From the NCBI RefSeq assembly GCF_954871325.1, contig NC_088776.1, forward strand, positions 45,526,569-45,590,568: 64,000 nt of DNA, read 5' to 3'. The stretch is from Gordionus sp. m RMFG-2023. Its lineage: Eukaryota; Nematomorpha; Gordioida; Chordodea; Parachordodidae. Shown piece after piece: positions 1 through 17,879 of this stretch. Numbering within the stretch: the first letter of the stretch is position 1; every line of letters starts with the position of its first letter. A program made the position numbers and the translations under genes. The notes under the pieces are model-generated. The model saw only the letters and a program-made list of their open reading frames with translations. It had not been told where the DNA came from and ran no database searches.

Positions 1-340
1 TTTTAAAAAAAAATACTTAAATAAAACTATTTTAGGTTAAAAAATTATGACGAGAAGATATATGGGAACCCTTTTTTTTGTCTATGCCTTTATATTTTAA
101 TTATTTATCATAGGATTAAATTATTATATTATATAAAATAAATTGAGTTTGGCTTGCCCTTTGATCCCATGTGTTCTGTTCTCCCTCCAAATTAAATTTG
201 TATAAGAGGTCAAGACCAAATTCTATTTTAGTTGTAAATTTTTATTTTTGAAAACTGAACTGATTTATAGGGTATAATATTTTATATTGCTGTAATTAAT
301 TTTAAAAAATAATTTTGATATATATTTATTTTTACTACAG

Positions 341-3300
341 AAAGCCTTGCCGAAGTTTGCTAAAGTCGCCTTCTTCTTGTTCCCACATTCAGACTCGGGA
401 ATTAAAACTTGGAAAAAGTGAAAATTTAATATTTATTTAACATGTCTGAAAAAAAACGACGCTGCTAACGACAATTGGGGTAACTAAGGGTTGGTGGAGG
501 GGGATTTCCCTCCTTAACAAATTTGTCAGTTTTCTAAAATATGAATGAACGCTTGAGTTTTTTATTATTTGATTTTGTGTCGCGACGCGCTTCGATTCAA
601 TAGTTTAAGGTGATCAACATTATTTAGGCGTTGAAAATCCTAAGTTCAAGGGAAATTAAATTTTTTTGTTTTGTTTAGGTTTTCAGTTGTGTTTTCTTTT
701 TTGGCGATTGTCACTCCAAATACAAGGAGAAGATCTCTTCATTTGCTTAATTATTTATTTTAGATTGCGGTGATAGAGGGGGGGGGATTAAATGAAGTCA
801 TTGTTTTAACTTTTCCTGGTTTATTGACTCAAGAATGAAGGTTGTTTTTGAATTTCAAGTTAAGGCATAAGTCATCTGCATAAGCTAATATATTTATGCT
901 GTCTTTTTTGTACTTTTATTTAATCCGTTGATAAGATAGATTATTCTGTTTCAAGCCAGTTTTAACTGATATATAATTTGATTTTACCTGATGTAAGTCA
1001 AGTTTATCGAATTGTTTTTGTAAATATTGATTTAATAAGTTTAGAAGGTGGAATGGGATGGCTACTTCTATCAAAGAGTTCTCCTGTAGTTTGTTTTGAA
1101 AGATAGTGTCGAAGGCTTTTGAAGCTTTTAAATTCTACAGTTATAATAAATAGTTGCGTCTTAGTCTCTTTTCTAATAATATGGTAATCAGTTTGATGGC
1201 ATTGTGTTATTTATGAAGGAGATTATTAAATCATCTAGAATGGGTCTGGGCAATTTTGAGTATAAAAATTTTATATAGGGATGAATTTATGACTAATCTC
1301 TCCAGACTTTTAGTTGTTTTAAATTTTTTAACAGCTGCACCAATATTTTTGTCGATATTAAAATGGTTTGGTCATAAATTTGTATATCTCGGAATTTGCA
1401 GCTAATTTTTTATTCATAAACATTTTGGAATATCGATATAACATCACAACTTGTCATAAAACTAAATTATTTTAAGGAGGCATTAGAATAGGACGATTTA
1501 AAGTTTGTTCAAAACCGGATCAGTAAAACCCGATCAAAAAGATAGGTTGATTTTATTTGCCGATACCAATTCATACTTAGTATATTTTTGTTTGATAACA
1601 TATTTTTAAGTTTTATTAAAATTCCAAAATGGTTATGCATTAAAAAATTCCCGATAATCTTGTGCTAATTTCGAAATATACTCATTTAATATCGACAAAA
1701 ATATTGATGCAGCCCTAGATAATATATTTTAGGAAGGTTTATTAGGGTTGCATTGAGCTATTCAGGGGAAGGTACGTTTTTCCCATATTATTTTTATTAG
1801 CGATAGAACTCAGCGCTCACTTTTTCATCCACCTTTATTAGTTCATTGTTGACCCTTACTTGTCCTGCTGTCCTATGCCGCTTTAATTTATTTATAATTT
1901 GGGTTCCGGTGGAAGTTGTACAACTTTTATTGTAAGAGGTTCTTTAGATTAATTAGTGTTTCTCTCTGATAGGCATTGTCTACATTGGATATGCATATTT
2001 CATTATAGTGAGTAGTTCATATGTTTAGTTATAGATTGGTATCCATAACTATTTTATTTTTAAGGTAAATTTTGGAAATCCTATATTCTATAATTTGCGA
2101 ATGCTTTTGATAATTTAAATGCTTAGAAAGTATTATTTGCTGCGAAGGAGATTTTTACATTTAAAAAATTTGTTTAAAAATTATTTTATTGGTTGGTTTG
2201 GTTCTTTGTTTATTTTTTAGTATTTTTAATTAAACTTATAAAATATACAATATTATGAATTAGTAAAATAATTTTAAAAATAAATATAATTTGTTCTGCG
2301 CATTTCGCCTTAAAAATATTTCAAATACACCAACCCATCGCCCTCCCATTGTTTTAATATTTTTTAACCCGCCTGCTCACCCTGCAAATTAAGGTTTGTT
2401 GGCACCCTTGCCGAATATGCCAGGGTTAAATAGTTCGATTTAAGGCAATTTTTAAAAATATTTAACTCAATATTTAAGCCAGAAAATATTACCTAAGCCA
2501 CGAGCTTTCGCTAAACGTGTCCAAACTCTTGCGCCATTTATGGGCAAAATCTTCAGGCTTGCGTAATATTTTTTTGGATTAAATATTTAGTTCGCCGTTG
2601 AATAGTTATGAAATAATGTTTATTTAAAAACTATATCTAAATGACAGGCTCTTATTTTTTTTTATCTTTATCAAAATTTTTGGAACATCCTTAACAGATA
2701 TTATTAGAATCAACACCCTAATCAACAAATGATATTGAATATATTTTTAACTAATATTTTTAAAAAACATATAACTTTTTTTTAAAATATCATTATAATA
2801 TACAAGATTCGCTAATCAAGATAATATCTAACATAAATGTAGAATCGTTTGATATTTTTTTAGAATGTTATAATTTGTTTTAATGTAATCGAAGCTTAAT
2901 TCTGTGAACTTGACTAAGATACAAAACTTAGAAAAATATGTAATTAATTTCAATTCCATGTCAAATGGCACATAAAGGAATTTTAAAAACGTCTTAAAGA
3001 CAAAAGCGTTTTTCATTGTCATTAAATTTATAGATAATTATAAGTTATTTTATATTCGAAATTATAAATTTAAATTCGAACAATTTTGATGGGGAATGTA
3101 ACTAAAAAAATTTAAATTCTATATTGGCCTAATAATTTTTATGATATTTTCAACTAAGTAAATATTTAAAATATCATAATGGAAAAAATTTTTTTTACCT
3201 TTAAAAATTAAATATATAAAATTTGACCAAAATTAATTTTTGAGAATAAATATATTATTCAAAAAACGAAATAAAATCCAAAATGCGAAAACACATTATA

Positions 3301-5301
3301 TAATTTGCTTATTCTCCATCTATTTATTTTATAGAGATAGGTTATCAGCCAACGATATGCTCTCGGTCAAAAAAGTCATGGAACACGTGTACACCAAAAT
3401 ATTGCCTTTTTGTTATGGTCAACACAACATTCTAGAATACCAAAATCCCAATTCTCATATGTCCAATGGGATGCATAGTTGGATGAAATTATTGATAAAT
3501 TCATTTTTCTTTTTTTTTGAGGGATGGGAGAGGGATTCATTGTTTCTTTTTATGCATCTTTTTTCTTTTTTAAGCCTTTTTGCATCAAATTTTAAGAATT
3601 CCTACTAGCTAATAATCGCAGCTAATTTTTTATCAATATTTCGAGCTTTTTTAATAATTACTCTTCACAAATTACTTTTTCGATAATTATTTTCCAAAAT
3701 TTATCTATTATGCTTATAAATATTTATTTATAAGACATTTTTTTAAATTATATAATTTTAGTCACGAATGGTCCCAGTAGTTCTAATTCATCAACCACCA
3801 ATAATTACAAATTATATTCGTCGAATTCATCTCCAAATTCCCCTAACCTTAGACGTAAACTTAGAAATAATAGTTGCATGGGTCATCACGAACCGTATAA
3901 CACATATTCCATGGTTTAAACTTATTTAATATAGCGATACTTTTATATGCTGTATTTACCATGTAATCTCGACTCATTAAAAAAAATTATTGTTAAATAT
4001 ATAGAGAAGGTCGATTTTTTTTTAAGATGGGACGTATTCCAAAGAATATTCTAATAAATTATATTTTCAATTATTTACTTTCAGGTGCTTTAAATATTTT
4101 TGAATCTGTAAATCATTCCAAATTTCAATGAAATTTTTGGCATTTGGATTCTAGAATTTTAAAATTGTTTTGTAAAGATGTTTCTCTTTTTTGAGTGGGA
4201 TTAAAAATTCCTTATATTTGGAAAGACCCTAAAAACATCCATCTTTAAAAATATTTGATATTCACTAGTGAGTCTAGTTAAATAGCAATACACATAGTTT
4301 GGTACAGGACCCCTTTGAACTAAGATAAATCTAGGAGAAGAACCTCTTTTTAAAAATATTCTAAACTGGCATACTATTAAGCTATTTTAATTTAGAAAAA
4401 TAGACAATTCTTGATTCGATTCCTAGCTGTGAAATGTCAATACTGCATATACAGACATCGTTTATTTATTTACTTTTAATGGCTATAAATTTTGTCATAT
4501 AGTCTTCCGATACAATTGTTTCTGACCTTAACATCCGCATGACAACATAAATATTAGCTTGGTAATTGATATCAGTATTTCTTGTTGATCTTTTACGACG
4601 ATGATAATAATCTTTTGCTTACAATATAATAATACTCTTTATTGTCGACACGATGCTCAAAACCAAGATTTATCGTGGATTTATCTATTTATTAAACTGG
4701 AGATAAATATCATATAACTGTAACATATATTTATAAGATATAAATAGGACTCCTACCCGGATGAATCATGTAATTGTATCCCTTATTTTCTTGTTTTAAG
4801 CCCCCAATCGTTATTTTTACTGATATATATTTTATTTAAAATTCACTTTTTTTAAAATATAAAAGGATAAAAGTGAAAAGGATGGATCATCATCTAATTT
4901 ATCGGCCAACTTTGAAGAAAAAATCCAAATATTTTGTCAGAATCAAGTAAAAAAAATTAATAGCATTTTATCTAAATTTAAAATTATTTCTTTTGAATAA
5001 AAATGCAGCATTAACTCCCACTATAAAGTCCTCCATAAGTCAGAAATTTAAAAAGTTTTTAACTGGAAACTTTTTAAATTATAAGTTTTCTAACGCATGT
5101 AAAAACTGCATTTTTTGTTTTTGATTTTCCCAGCCCTGCATAAGACCTTATTAGCGGTTTAGAGATTTCTACATTATGAATAAATATATTCAATATTTTT
5201 AAATAAAGCTTTTAGATCCTGAAATGGACTTGAGATCCGTCAAACATTTTTATTGGAAAGGATCTAGTGATATGATATTATATTATTTGCCTTTTAAATG
5301 A
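341..5301 (+). CDS. WDR48: WDR48/UAF1 homologue, last five exons (5' part outside window)
   Basis: WDR48 (UAF1) is the WD40 cofactor that activates the deubiquitinases USP1, USP12 and USP46. Only its C-terminal, post-propeller part is present here. Exons: 341-417, 3335-3477, 3762-3913, 4866-4946 and 5209-5301 (TGA). All join in phase (0/2, 2/1, 1/0, 0/0) at GT-AG sites. Recognition rests on the conserved block [21 protein letters not shown] (human WDR48 has [21 protein letters not shown]), then [11 protein letters not shown] and [16 protein letters not shown], which match the end of the SUMO-like domains. Between these blocks lies a Ser/Asn-rich linker (third exon) unlike the human one. The ORF through the second exon is extended artificially by intron 2; the donor after codon ATGCATA restores phase. 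Intron 1 is 2.9 kb and holds MITE-like repeats. About 182 residues are visible. The first visible exon is short and rests on phase plus the motif [13 protein letters not shown]. Confidence 0.88.
1329..1718. mobile_element. MITE-like element with inverted ends, WDR48 intron
   Basis: The left end (about 1329-1360) and right end (about 1686-1718) are inverted copies sharing CAATATTTTTGTCGATATTA, preceded by a GCTGCA-type terminus. The interior is AT-rich and non-coding. This is the pattern of a roughly 390-bp non-autonomous DNA transposon. A target duplication is not clear because both extreme ends have changed. Confidence 0.6.
2400..2620. repeat. Diverged copy of the CGGCTCGATTTGAG hAT MITE family
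   Basis: The segment resembles the intact MITE at 30175-30393. It shares the order AACTCAATATTTAAGCCAGA, a GAGC-TTTCG block, a 'gccatttatgggcaaaatc' block and a closing region. The ends are eroded and no target duplication is visible. It lies in intron 1 of the visible WDR48 part. Confidence 0.5.
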
Positions 5302-5528
5302 AAAGAGAAAACCAATAATCTTGAACCACATAATAGCAAAAGTAATATGAAATTGTTGTAATTTTTGTAATCAAATTTAGCACTTTTTAATGCAAAAAGA
5401 TTGATGTATTTGTGAAAAATAATATTTATAGAGATATATTTATAATTATAATTTGTAACTAGTCTATTATTATTTGTACCTTTGAATGTTTCTTACAATT
5501 TATAATATATTTTTTATGCTATTTTGTA

Positions 5529-5534
5529 AATAAA
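5529..5534 (+). promoter_or_regulatory. Candidate poly(A) signal of WDR48
   Basis: AATAAA lies 228 nt after the WDR48 stop codon. It is the hexamer with a clear T-rich stretch shortly downstream. In such AT-rich DNA the hexamer occurs often by chance, so this is only a candidate. Confidence 0.4.
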
Positions 5535-5920
5535 AACTAAATTATTTATTATCAATCAAATCATCAGATGAGTATTTTTTCATATAATATGTTATTCTTG
5601 TAAGAATCTGTACCTCATAAAAACAAAATAATCGCCTTGGCTATTTTTAATATAAAAAAGAATAAAAAGGGAAAACGAAATTAAAGCTAATTTGTTAAAA
5701 TAACTAGATAGACAATGAATTATTTGCATTCGATTTAACTTTTACGCACATTAAATTTTCTGTCATAAAATTTGAAATGCTACAACTAAAAAATTTTAAT
5801 ATAATATTGTAGCGAAAATTAAATTTGATGATTGTAAACTTTAATGAGACTGAATTGAAGATAACTACTTAAATTATTTATAAGATTTACAAATAATACA
5901 ATAATAAATTAATAATTAAA

Positions 5921-5926
5921 TTTATT
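5921..5926 (-). promoter_or_regulatory. Candidate poly(A) signal of the maltase gene
   Basis: TTTATT on the plus strand reads AATAAA on the minus strand, about 34 nt after the maltase stop codon. The implied 3' UTR is very short. WDR48 ends convergently about 0.4 kb away. Confidence 0.5.
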
Positions 5927-5959
5927 ATAAATTATTTTATGTTTATATGTCATATCGTT

Positions 5960-11059
<5,100 letters not shown>

Positions 11060-11060
<1 letters not shown>

Positions 11061-11275
11061 TAAATGGCTCGATTTGAGCCGATTTATAAATACGGCTAAC
11101 TCAACATTTTAGCCAGAAAAATATTGCCAAAGTGAGATTTTGTTAATAGAGATCCAAATCTTTGTGCCATCTATGAGCATAATCTTAAGACTTGCATTAT
11201 TTTTTATGGATAAAAAATTGAGTTAACCGTTTTTAAAAATCAGCTCAAATCAAGCGGTTTAATAGCACTACTTAT
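11060..11275. repeat. Diverged copy of the CGGCTCGATTTGAG hAT MITE family
   Basis: Contains GGCTCGATTTGAGCCGATTT near its left end, the internal 'gccatctatgagcataatc' block and an inverted GCTCAAATCAAGCGG near the right end. This matches the intact copy at 30175-30393 in order and spacing. Terminal TAGTGTTG is eroded on the left and partly visible as AGCACTA on the right. Confidence 0.65.
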
Positions 11276-11744
11276 ATACATAAAATAATAAATATATAAA
11301 TATATTATACATCTCTTCTGTTGGAGGTGAAGATAACTGTTTATCTTAAAATCGTCCTTTTTTATAAATTCCAAAATTATACATCTATATAATAAATAAT
11401 AATTTTAAAATCAATTTACATTAATTTTGTTTTAAATAATAATTTGGTTTCACTTTATATAACCGTAATCAAAATCAAAATCAAAAACAAACATTATCTA
11501 TTAGCGGTATTAATTTAAATATCATAATTCATAAGTAATAATGCAAGCCCAAAGGATTAATAATAAAACAAACAAAACCTAAACATAGCTTCCTTTCGAA
11601 CGTTATAATATAAGTTTCTTTGAGAGTCTTGGGGTCGTTCTCTTAAATTTGTATTCTTTGTTTAGAGTATCGTGTCTATACACTTCAGCACATATTTGAC
11701 GACCGGCTTGTTGGATCGTGATCCTAGCGTACCCTTATCTTTCA

Positions 11745-11940
11745 TCTAAAGATCCTCTCATCTGACTTAGTTTCGTTAACTGGATCCTTGGTTGTCCTAC
11801 AGTTTTTAAAAACTGGTACAACCTGATTATTGTTCCTTTTGATAGCTTCCTTAATCGTATAGACGTATCTTCCGTGATAATTAACAGCTGGATGGTAAGG
11901 AGACATAAATATCGGCGCCGCTGTATTTTTATTACATTCA
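11745..11940 (-). pseudogene. Ty3/gypsy-type integrase core fragment
   Basis: The minus strand reads MSPYHPAVN followed by YTIKEAIKR, which resembles the SPYHP..NG..ER.V.T.K.A..K segment of retrotransposon integrases. The expected NG-AER residues are changed (NYHGRY), and stops follow. It is a short decayed relic with no recognisable LTRs nearby. Confidence 0.5.
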
Positions 11941-12036
11941 GCGTAGATTTTCTATTTGTCTTTCCATCTCAGATCATTAAACATAATCATTTGCCAATTC
12001 TGTCACTCTTTTTACTCCATAGACGTTTTGATCCCT

Positions 12037-12138
12037 ATCCTTTCCTTTCCTTTCCTTTCCTTTCCTTTCCTTTCCTTTCCTTTCCTTTCCTTTCATTTCC
12101 TTTCCTTTCCTTTCCTTTCCTTCCTTTCCTCTCCTTTC
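12037..12138. repeat. (CCTTT)n microsatellite
   Basis: About 100 bp of TTTCC pentamers with two interruptions (one TTTCATTTCC and a changed end). The two overlapping Ser/Phe/Leu/Pro-rich open frames across it are products of the repeat, not genes. Confidence 0.95.
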
Positions 12139-12639
12139 TATAATATATAACACCATTAGTAAACTTATATCGAGAATTTTGCTAGGTAGGGGGGCGGGGT
12201 ATTAGATATGGCTTTTGGAAATAAGTTTTATTGGAGATCTTTAAGTCCACTTTAGATATTTATAAAAATAATTATGAGTTTTCACTTTTTTTCTAAAAAT
12301 TTTGAATTATAATGTCGTTATAACTAAAAGTTATTAACTTTTACTAATTTTATTTTTCCTTATATATGTATTGTATTTATTTTTTGAAGAAAGGAGGTGA
12401 AGTTATGTTAGGAGATTTGTTTCTTATTAGCTTAAGACCGAGGTATCTTAATTTTTATTTTAGGCCCGAGCAAAGCAAGAAACCATTATTTCACCTTTTT
12501 CATTTTTAGGAATATTTATCATCCCATAGCCAGGCCCGAATTTAAAAAAATTTTTTTAGGCATTAAACCGGCCAATGAATTTCTTAAGCTCGAACCTGGC
12601 GGTCGGGATTTTGGATCGACTTGTAGGACTTCACGCAAT

Positions 12640-12760
12640 TAACAATAATTTTTTTCGGTATTTGTAGCTTGGCCATTTCCAGACAAAACATTTTTTCAAA
12701 GCGGTTTTTGGGTAATGTTACAATCAATATTTTTTCCATTTCCAAACAAAAGATATTAAG
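12640..12760. repeat. Dispersed repeat, copy A
   Basis: Shares GGCCATTTCCAGACAAAACA, a TTTTTTCAAA run and a second 'ttccaaacaaaagat' block with 59700-59795, in the same order. This suggests an interspersed repeat of unknown class. GGCCCG-rich sequence just to the left (about 12470-12600) resembles the subterminal parts of hAT-like elements elsewhere in the window. Confidence 0.45.
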
Positions 12761-12819
12761 TCTAATTAATTTTTTTATATAATATAATATTTTAAAAATA
12801 ACAATCAGAACCCACATTT

Positions 12820-13915
12820 CAAGATGTCATTTAATCGTTTAAAATCAAACAAGTTTGTTTTCTATTTAAGATTAAAAAAAATGGGGATCTGGATTGTTTT
12901 TATTATATTAATAAAAAAATTAATTTACAAGTTAACCTTTGGAAATAAATAAAAAGATTGCTGGTGGTAGCATTACGCTCTTTCTGGAAATGACCTTTAA
13001 TAAAAAAAATTGAAATACTAATTATATGTTTTAGAGTTTAGAGCCATCAATTATGGCGTTAAAGTTTATAAGAATAAAATACTTTAAGTCTAAATAAATA
13101 TTTTGTATTTAAAATCAATAAAAAATAAAAACAAAGTTAACAAATAGAAAATAATAAATAGTAACAGATTTAATTGACCAATTTAAAAAAAAAATATATA
13201 AGCCTTTTATTGTCTGATAGATTTGTAAATTAAAGAAGTAGTTCGTTATTATTAAATGATAAAGAGAATTAACTATAATTTCTTTTTTCAAAACCCTTGC
13301 ATCCAATCTTCTTAGATGGTTGCGTGTATGTTAGTTTTTTGGAGCTTGTTTAGTTATAGCTGACTTGTCTAACTCGCAACTGATAATTTTAAAAAAAATG
13401 TATCGACTACGTAAAAAGGATTATTTTAAATGATAAAAGAATATATATAAATGACACGAAAATATCGAAATTTTTTGGGCGAACGATATTAGTACAAATG
13501 TTGATTACAGCGGAAATATATTTCCGTTTAGCGCGAAATCATTCCTGCCATTGCTTAAATATTTCCGGAAACCCATTTCAGCAAATGTATATCACTAAAT
13601 AAACTTTAAAATAAGTATTTATTGATTATGCAGCAGTGAAAACTAAAAATAAAATTCGGGCTCGACCAGAGTTTAAAAAATTTATAATAATTTGGGCGAG
13701 CGAGCGCTTGAAAAAATTAGCTAACAAATTATAGTTATGTGGGTACTATTTTTTTAAAAATAATCTTAAAAATAGATGTGATATACATATTTTTAAAAAG
13801 ATATTTTTTTGTTGATTTATACTCTGTAATTTGGTTAAGGTTGAAAATTTAAAACTCTAATTATGGGCACTAGATGAGGGGTCCTCTTTATAATAATGTT
13901 AATTTATTATGATAA
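12820..13915. other. AT-rich intergenic DNA, no gene seen
   Basis: No frame here has splice-site or motif support. A short GC-richer segment near 13500-13700 ('gggcgagcgagcgcttg') may be the edge of another decayed element. Confidence 0.35.
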
Positions 13916-13920
13916 AAAAT

Positions 13921-14165
13921 GACATACATCTATGGTATATGGATGATGTGGTTACTTCTGGAAATTCTGAAGAATTATAAAAAACAATTAATATTATAAA
14001 GCAATTTGCCATTAATCTCGGTTTTGTTAACCAAAGTAAAGCAGAATATTGAGAAATGAATACTATTCCTTATAACATTTATGATATTAAAACATAAAAC
14101 ATACTTGGATAAAATTTTTTATGGTATTTACGCTCTCCCATCGGTAAGTAATCAAGAAATTTTTT
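13921..14165 (+). pseudogene. Reverse-transcriptase fragment with YMDD box
   Basis: Plus-strand translation gives YMDDVVTSGNSEEL, then (after a stop) an INIIKQFAINLGFVNQSKAEY segment. This corresponds to the RT catalytic box (two Asp) and the following N..K..Y motif. Stops interrupt it repeatedly. It could be a LINE-like or other retroelement; the fragment is too short to classify. Confidence 0.5.
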
Positions 14166-14889
14166 CTTTGGCAATGTAGACGTACTTAAAATTTAAAAGG
14201 CATCCTTAGTGTATACAGCGTCTATATGACAGGATATTCTCTGGATGCAAAGCCCCTTCAAAAATCTCTGCATACTCCCTTAAAAAATCTCACCGACTTC
14301 GGCAGTGATATTCCCATTTTTAAGATAATTGTACTCCCTTCATAATTTAAAAAAAGGAACTTAAATGATTACTGTTCTGCTGCCAACTATCAAAATCTTG
14401 TGTATATTTTTTGCAACTCAAATAATTTTATTTTCAAATAAATTAAAAAATATGGAAATGTTTTCATTTTGGCATGAATATGAGTTTTCTGATAGAATTT
14501 TTAAACTTTTAAATTACAATTAAAAGGATTGCAAAAAATAATATGTCTATGATTGTGTGCCAATTTTGGTTGATAATCGGCCATATCGTTGTATTATAAT
14601 AGGTCTATAATAAAAGTATTTGATTTTACAGCAATTTTTGCCCTATTTCATCTAAAAATTTAATAGATAACCTATCATTAAATTTATCCTACCCCTCCTA
14701 CCACCCTTAAATCCTATCCTTAAAAAAATTCGATGCAAACTATTCCTACTCCACCCGCACATGTAGACGCTGCTTGTCCATCCACTCACAAGGCTTTTTT
14801 AGGGATTTTTTCAACATTCCTAAAATCCTTTATTCACTACGAAGCCTATATTTTTAGATAAATGTAATCTAGTAAGATAAGAGACCAGA

Positions 14890-15500
14890 ATAAAAACGAT
14901 TGTTAGTGATTTCAAGTTTACAGACAAAGCTGGGAATCAAGCCACGCTACCCATCAAATATGACGGTCTTTGTTACACTATCGATCTCATTTGAGCCTTC
15001 TATCGCTAGCCACCTACAAACACAGGCACTAATCGATATCATCTATAAGTAGTCTATACATTTTTTAAATATAGCTAGGATGGAATGATCAAAACGTGTT
15101 GCAATCACAACCGAATTTCTGATTTCTATAAAACCGAAAGATTTGGATCTACCACTTGTAAAATACTTCATTGATTACCCTATTTCGAGTTTTTCTCCTT
15201 TGGCTGCATCCACATTCAATGAAATTATCAAGGATTGGGGATATAAATTTTTATAGGTTATTCCATATAAAAACCTCTAATTTAAATTACATAACCACGA
15301 GCTAGTTACGCCCTCAACATTTCATTCTTATTACCAATGTTGTACTAATGATGACAGTTTGGCGCTGCTTCACAATCTTGGTGAGAAAACCCGATATTCA
15401 AAATGTCAGTTGGATTTCTCACCTCATTAGGACCTACTAATCTCTTTCGGATACACGTCCTGATGGAATCACATGAATTCATGGTAACAAGGTAAATTTA
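14890..15500 (+). pseudogene. Degenerate coding-like remnant, unrecognised
   Basis: Several plus-strand stretches have protein-like composition (for example MEWSKRVAITTEFLISIKP with changes, then PLVKYFIDYPISSFSPLAAS) but are broken by stops and frame changes. I do not recognise the family. Position after the YMDD fragment hints that both belong to one decayed element. Confidence 0.25.
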
Positions 15501-15759
15501 TAATATGAGATTTTTCATGACCAATAAAGACGCTAAGAGAGCAAAATTTAAGAATTACCACATAAGCCGCTGATTCATCAAATTACACTTTCTTACCAAT
15601 AATCATCCCTACCACAACTTATAGGAATTTAGCTAAGTAATTCTTTAAAGACGTTAGCTATCAAATCAGTAAAAATTCTGTAATAAGCATCATAAAGGCC
15701 TTAACGAAACAAGGGTTAGCAATAGTTCTTAAGATAAATTATGTTTGTTTTAGTAATTC

Positions 15760-17130
15760 AATTACTCCTGCTGATTAGTATTCTTGTCATAAAAAAACTT
15801 ATCTTCCTTTTTCTCCTGCCACCCCACCTTTTTTTTATATATAATATAACATGTATTAATAATTTTTAATTGCGATTTTAAATATTATTATCGATGACTT
15901 TTATATTGGTTATTATATAATTTATATATAGATGAGATAGAAATTTAATATAAAAAAATTTAGCTTTCAAGGTATGCTACTATTATAATTTGAATTTCTT
16001 AATACATTTTATAATTTTACAGAATGATGAGGATATTTTACTGTTAATAATTACTGGATTTGCCTTCAAGTTTCAAAAATGATTTATAATAAATATTTGT
16101 ACAAAATACATTATGATGTAATTATTTTTGTTATGCAAAGGTAAAATGAAGTTAAAAGTTTAAATTTTAATTTTTATAATTAAAATAATTATTTTTAAAA
16201 TATGATAAATGTGACATAGATTAATATATAATATATTAATTTTAATGTTATTATATAATTTATATTTTTTTTAGCGAAATCATTTTTTCCCTCTGGAATA
16301 GCCCTAATTCTCAAGATTGGGCGAAAATGAATATTATATTTTAAAATATTTTTATAGATTTATCACGATGGTAAAATATCTTAAAAAATAGAAAAAAAAT
16401 TGAAAACGGAGGTGTGTTCGTTATCACACCTATTTATTATTTTTATTGATAGCCAATGGGCCTCATATAATAACATCAACCATAATTTAAAAATTATATT
16501 TTAATTTGTAAACGAAAATTTTACAAAAAGATAATTTAAAAAAATCATCATTAGATTTGAAAAAATTTATTCAATTTAATCATTACTTTAGGCCTTTTAA
16601 GTCAAATTAAATTTAAAAAAATCATAATTCATAAGTTTTATCATATTTTTTAACTATTAATGACTGAGTAAACATTAAAATTTTTATCTTTAACATTTAA
16701 AAGATGAGTATTCATTTTCAAAGCGTGATTTTTGGCTAATCATAGATTATGATAGTTAGTAATCCAAATTAAAAATATTTTTGTTTAAGTTTAATTTGAG
16801 ATCAATTATATTAAAACTTAAAAGTGTTTAAAAAGGATCTAAATTTAAAAAAAAAATCACGATCTTTTTAGGATAATTCATATATTTTTATTAAGACATT
16901 TTCTCTATCTAGTTTGCTTATTTTCTAAAATACTGAAGAAAATTTATGCGCAATGCAAAGAATACCATATAAAATTATATATAATGTTAATTATATTGTG
17001 ATTTGTGACAGTTATATAATTATATAACAACACAATTACATATATAAATTTATTTAGAATTTAATGAAAATTTCTTTAATGTCATTAAATACCCACGTCT
17101 TAATAACTGTTGTTTTATTACAATCGCTTC
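15760..17130. other. AT-rich intergenic DNA, no gene seen
   Basis: Composition is almost wholly A/T with short homopolymer runs. No supported coding, RNA or repeat structure was seen. Confidence 0.35.
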
Positions 17131-17174
17131 GTTAGAGCATGATAATATGTTATAATTTAATACACTTAAGTGTT

Positions 17175-17305
17175 TGCAATGGTCCGGTAGGACCGAAAGA
17201 ACTGACGGTTAATTCTGGTATAGTCCAGTCTCTTTTGTATCGGGTCCGGTGGGACGATACGGTCCAACATCATGGTCCTATGGTCTGCTCCGGTTCGATA
17301 GATGG
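17175..17305. repeat. GGTCCGGT-rich segment, possible transposon end
   Basis: GGTCC/GGACC words recur about seven times in 130 bp, both orientations, in otherwise AT-rich DNA. This looks like subterminal repeats of a DNA transposon, but no partner end was found. The open frame over it is probably incidental. Confidence 0.35.
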
Positions 17306-17327
17306 CCATATAAAAAATAAAAGTTTA

Positions 17328-17389
17328 TTATGATTTACTTTTTAATTGATGTACATGATTATGATTTACTTTTTAATTGATGTACATGA
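17328..17389. repeat. Two perfect tandem copies of a 31-bp unit
   Basis: The unit beginning TTATGATTTACTTTTTAATT and ending GATGTACATGA occurs twice head to tail with no changes, indicating a recent duplication. Confidence 0.9.
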
Positions 17390-17879
17390 ACACGTAAAAC
17401 ATAATTATTTAATGTTTAAAAAGTTATAATATTTCATCCATCGTTTACTTTTTTTTATTCTTCCGTTTCATTCATTAATCAGGTAATTTAATATATTAGG
17501 TATTACATTTTTATTTTTAGAAATGAAAATTGAAATCATAGATGATGATATTATTATTGAATCTCCTTCTTTTGGAGGTGATTAGAAAGTAGTAGTATTA
17601 GTACTAATAAAAAATCAATCAAATTAAAATTTGAAAGATGCTAGAGAATTATACAATTTTTTTAAAAAAAAAGAAAATTCTGGAAAAATGTGTATACTAT
17701 GTGTGGTGTTATTGATCTAAATCTTTTCATTTTTTTCTTTTCCTATATTTATGTGTAAAACATTATCCTAAAAATTATTTCTTAAAATATTGTGATTTGA
17801 CCGATTGCCGACTAAAAACCGGTGACGAGTAGCATATTCAAGAATTTATTTAATAATAAAAGAATTACAAAAATGTTGA

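Noticed and set aside
11874-12150. Two Phe-Leu-Ser-Pro-rich open frames
   Set aside because: They are the CCTTT microsatellite read in two frames.
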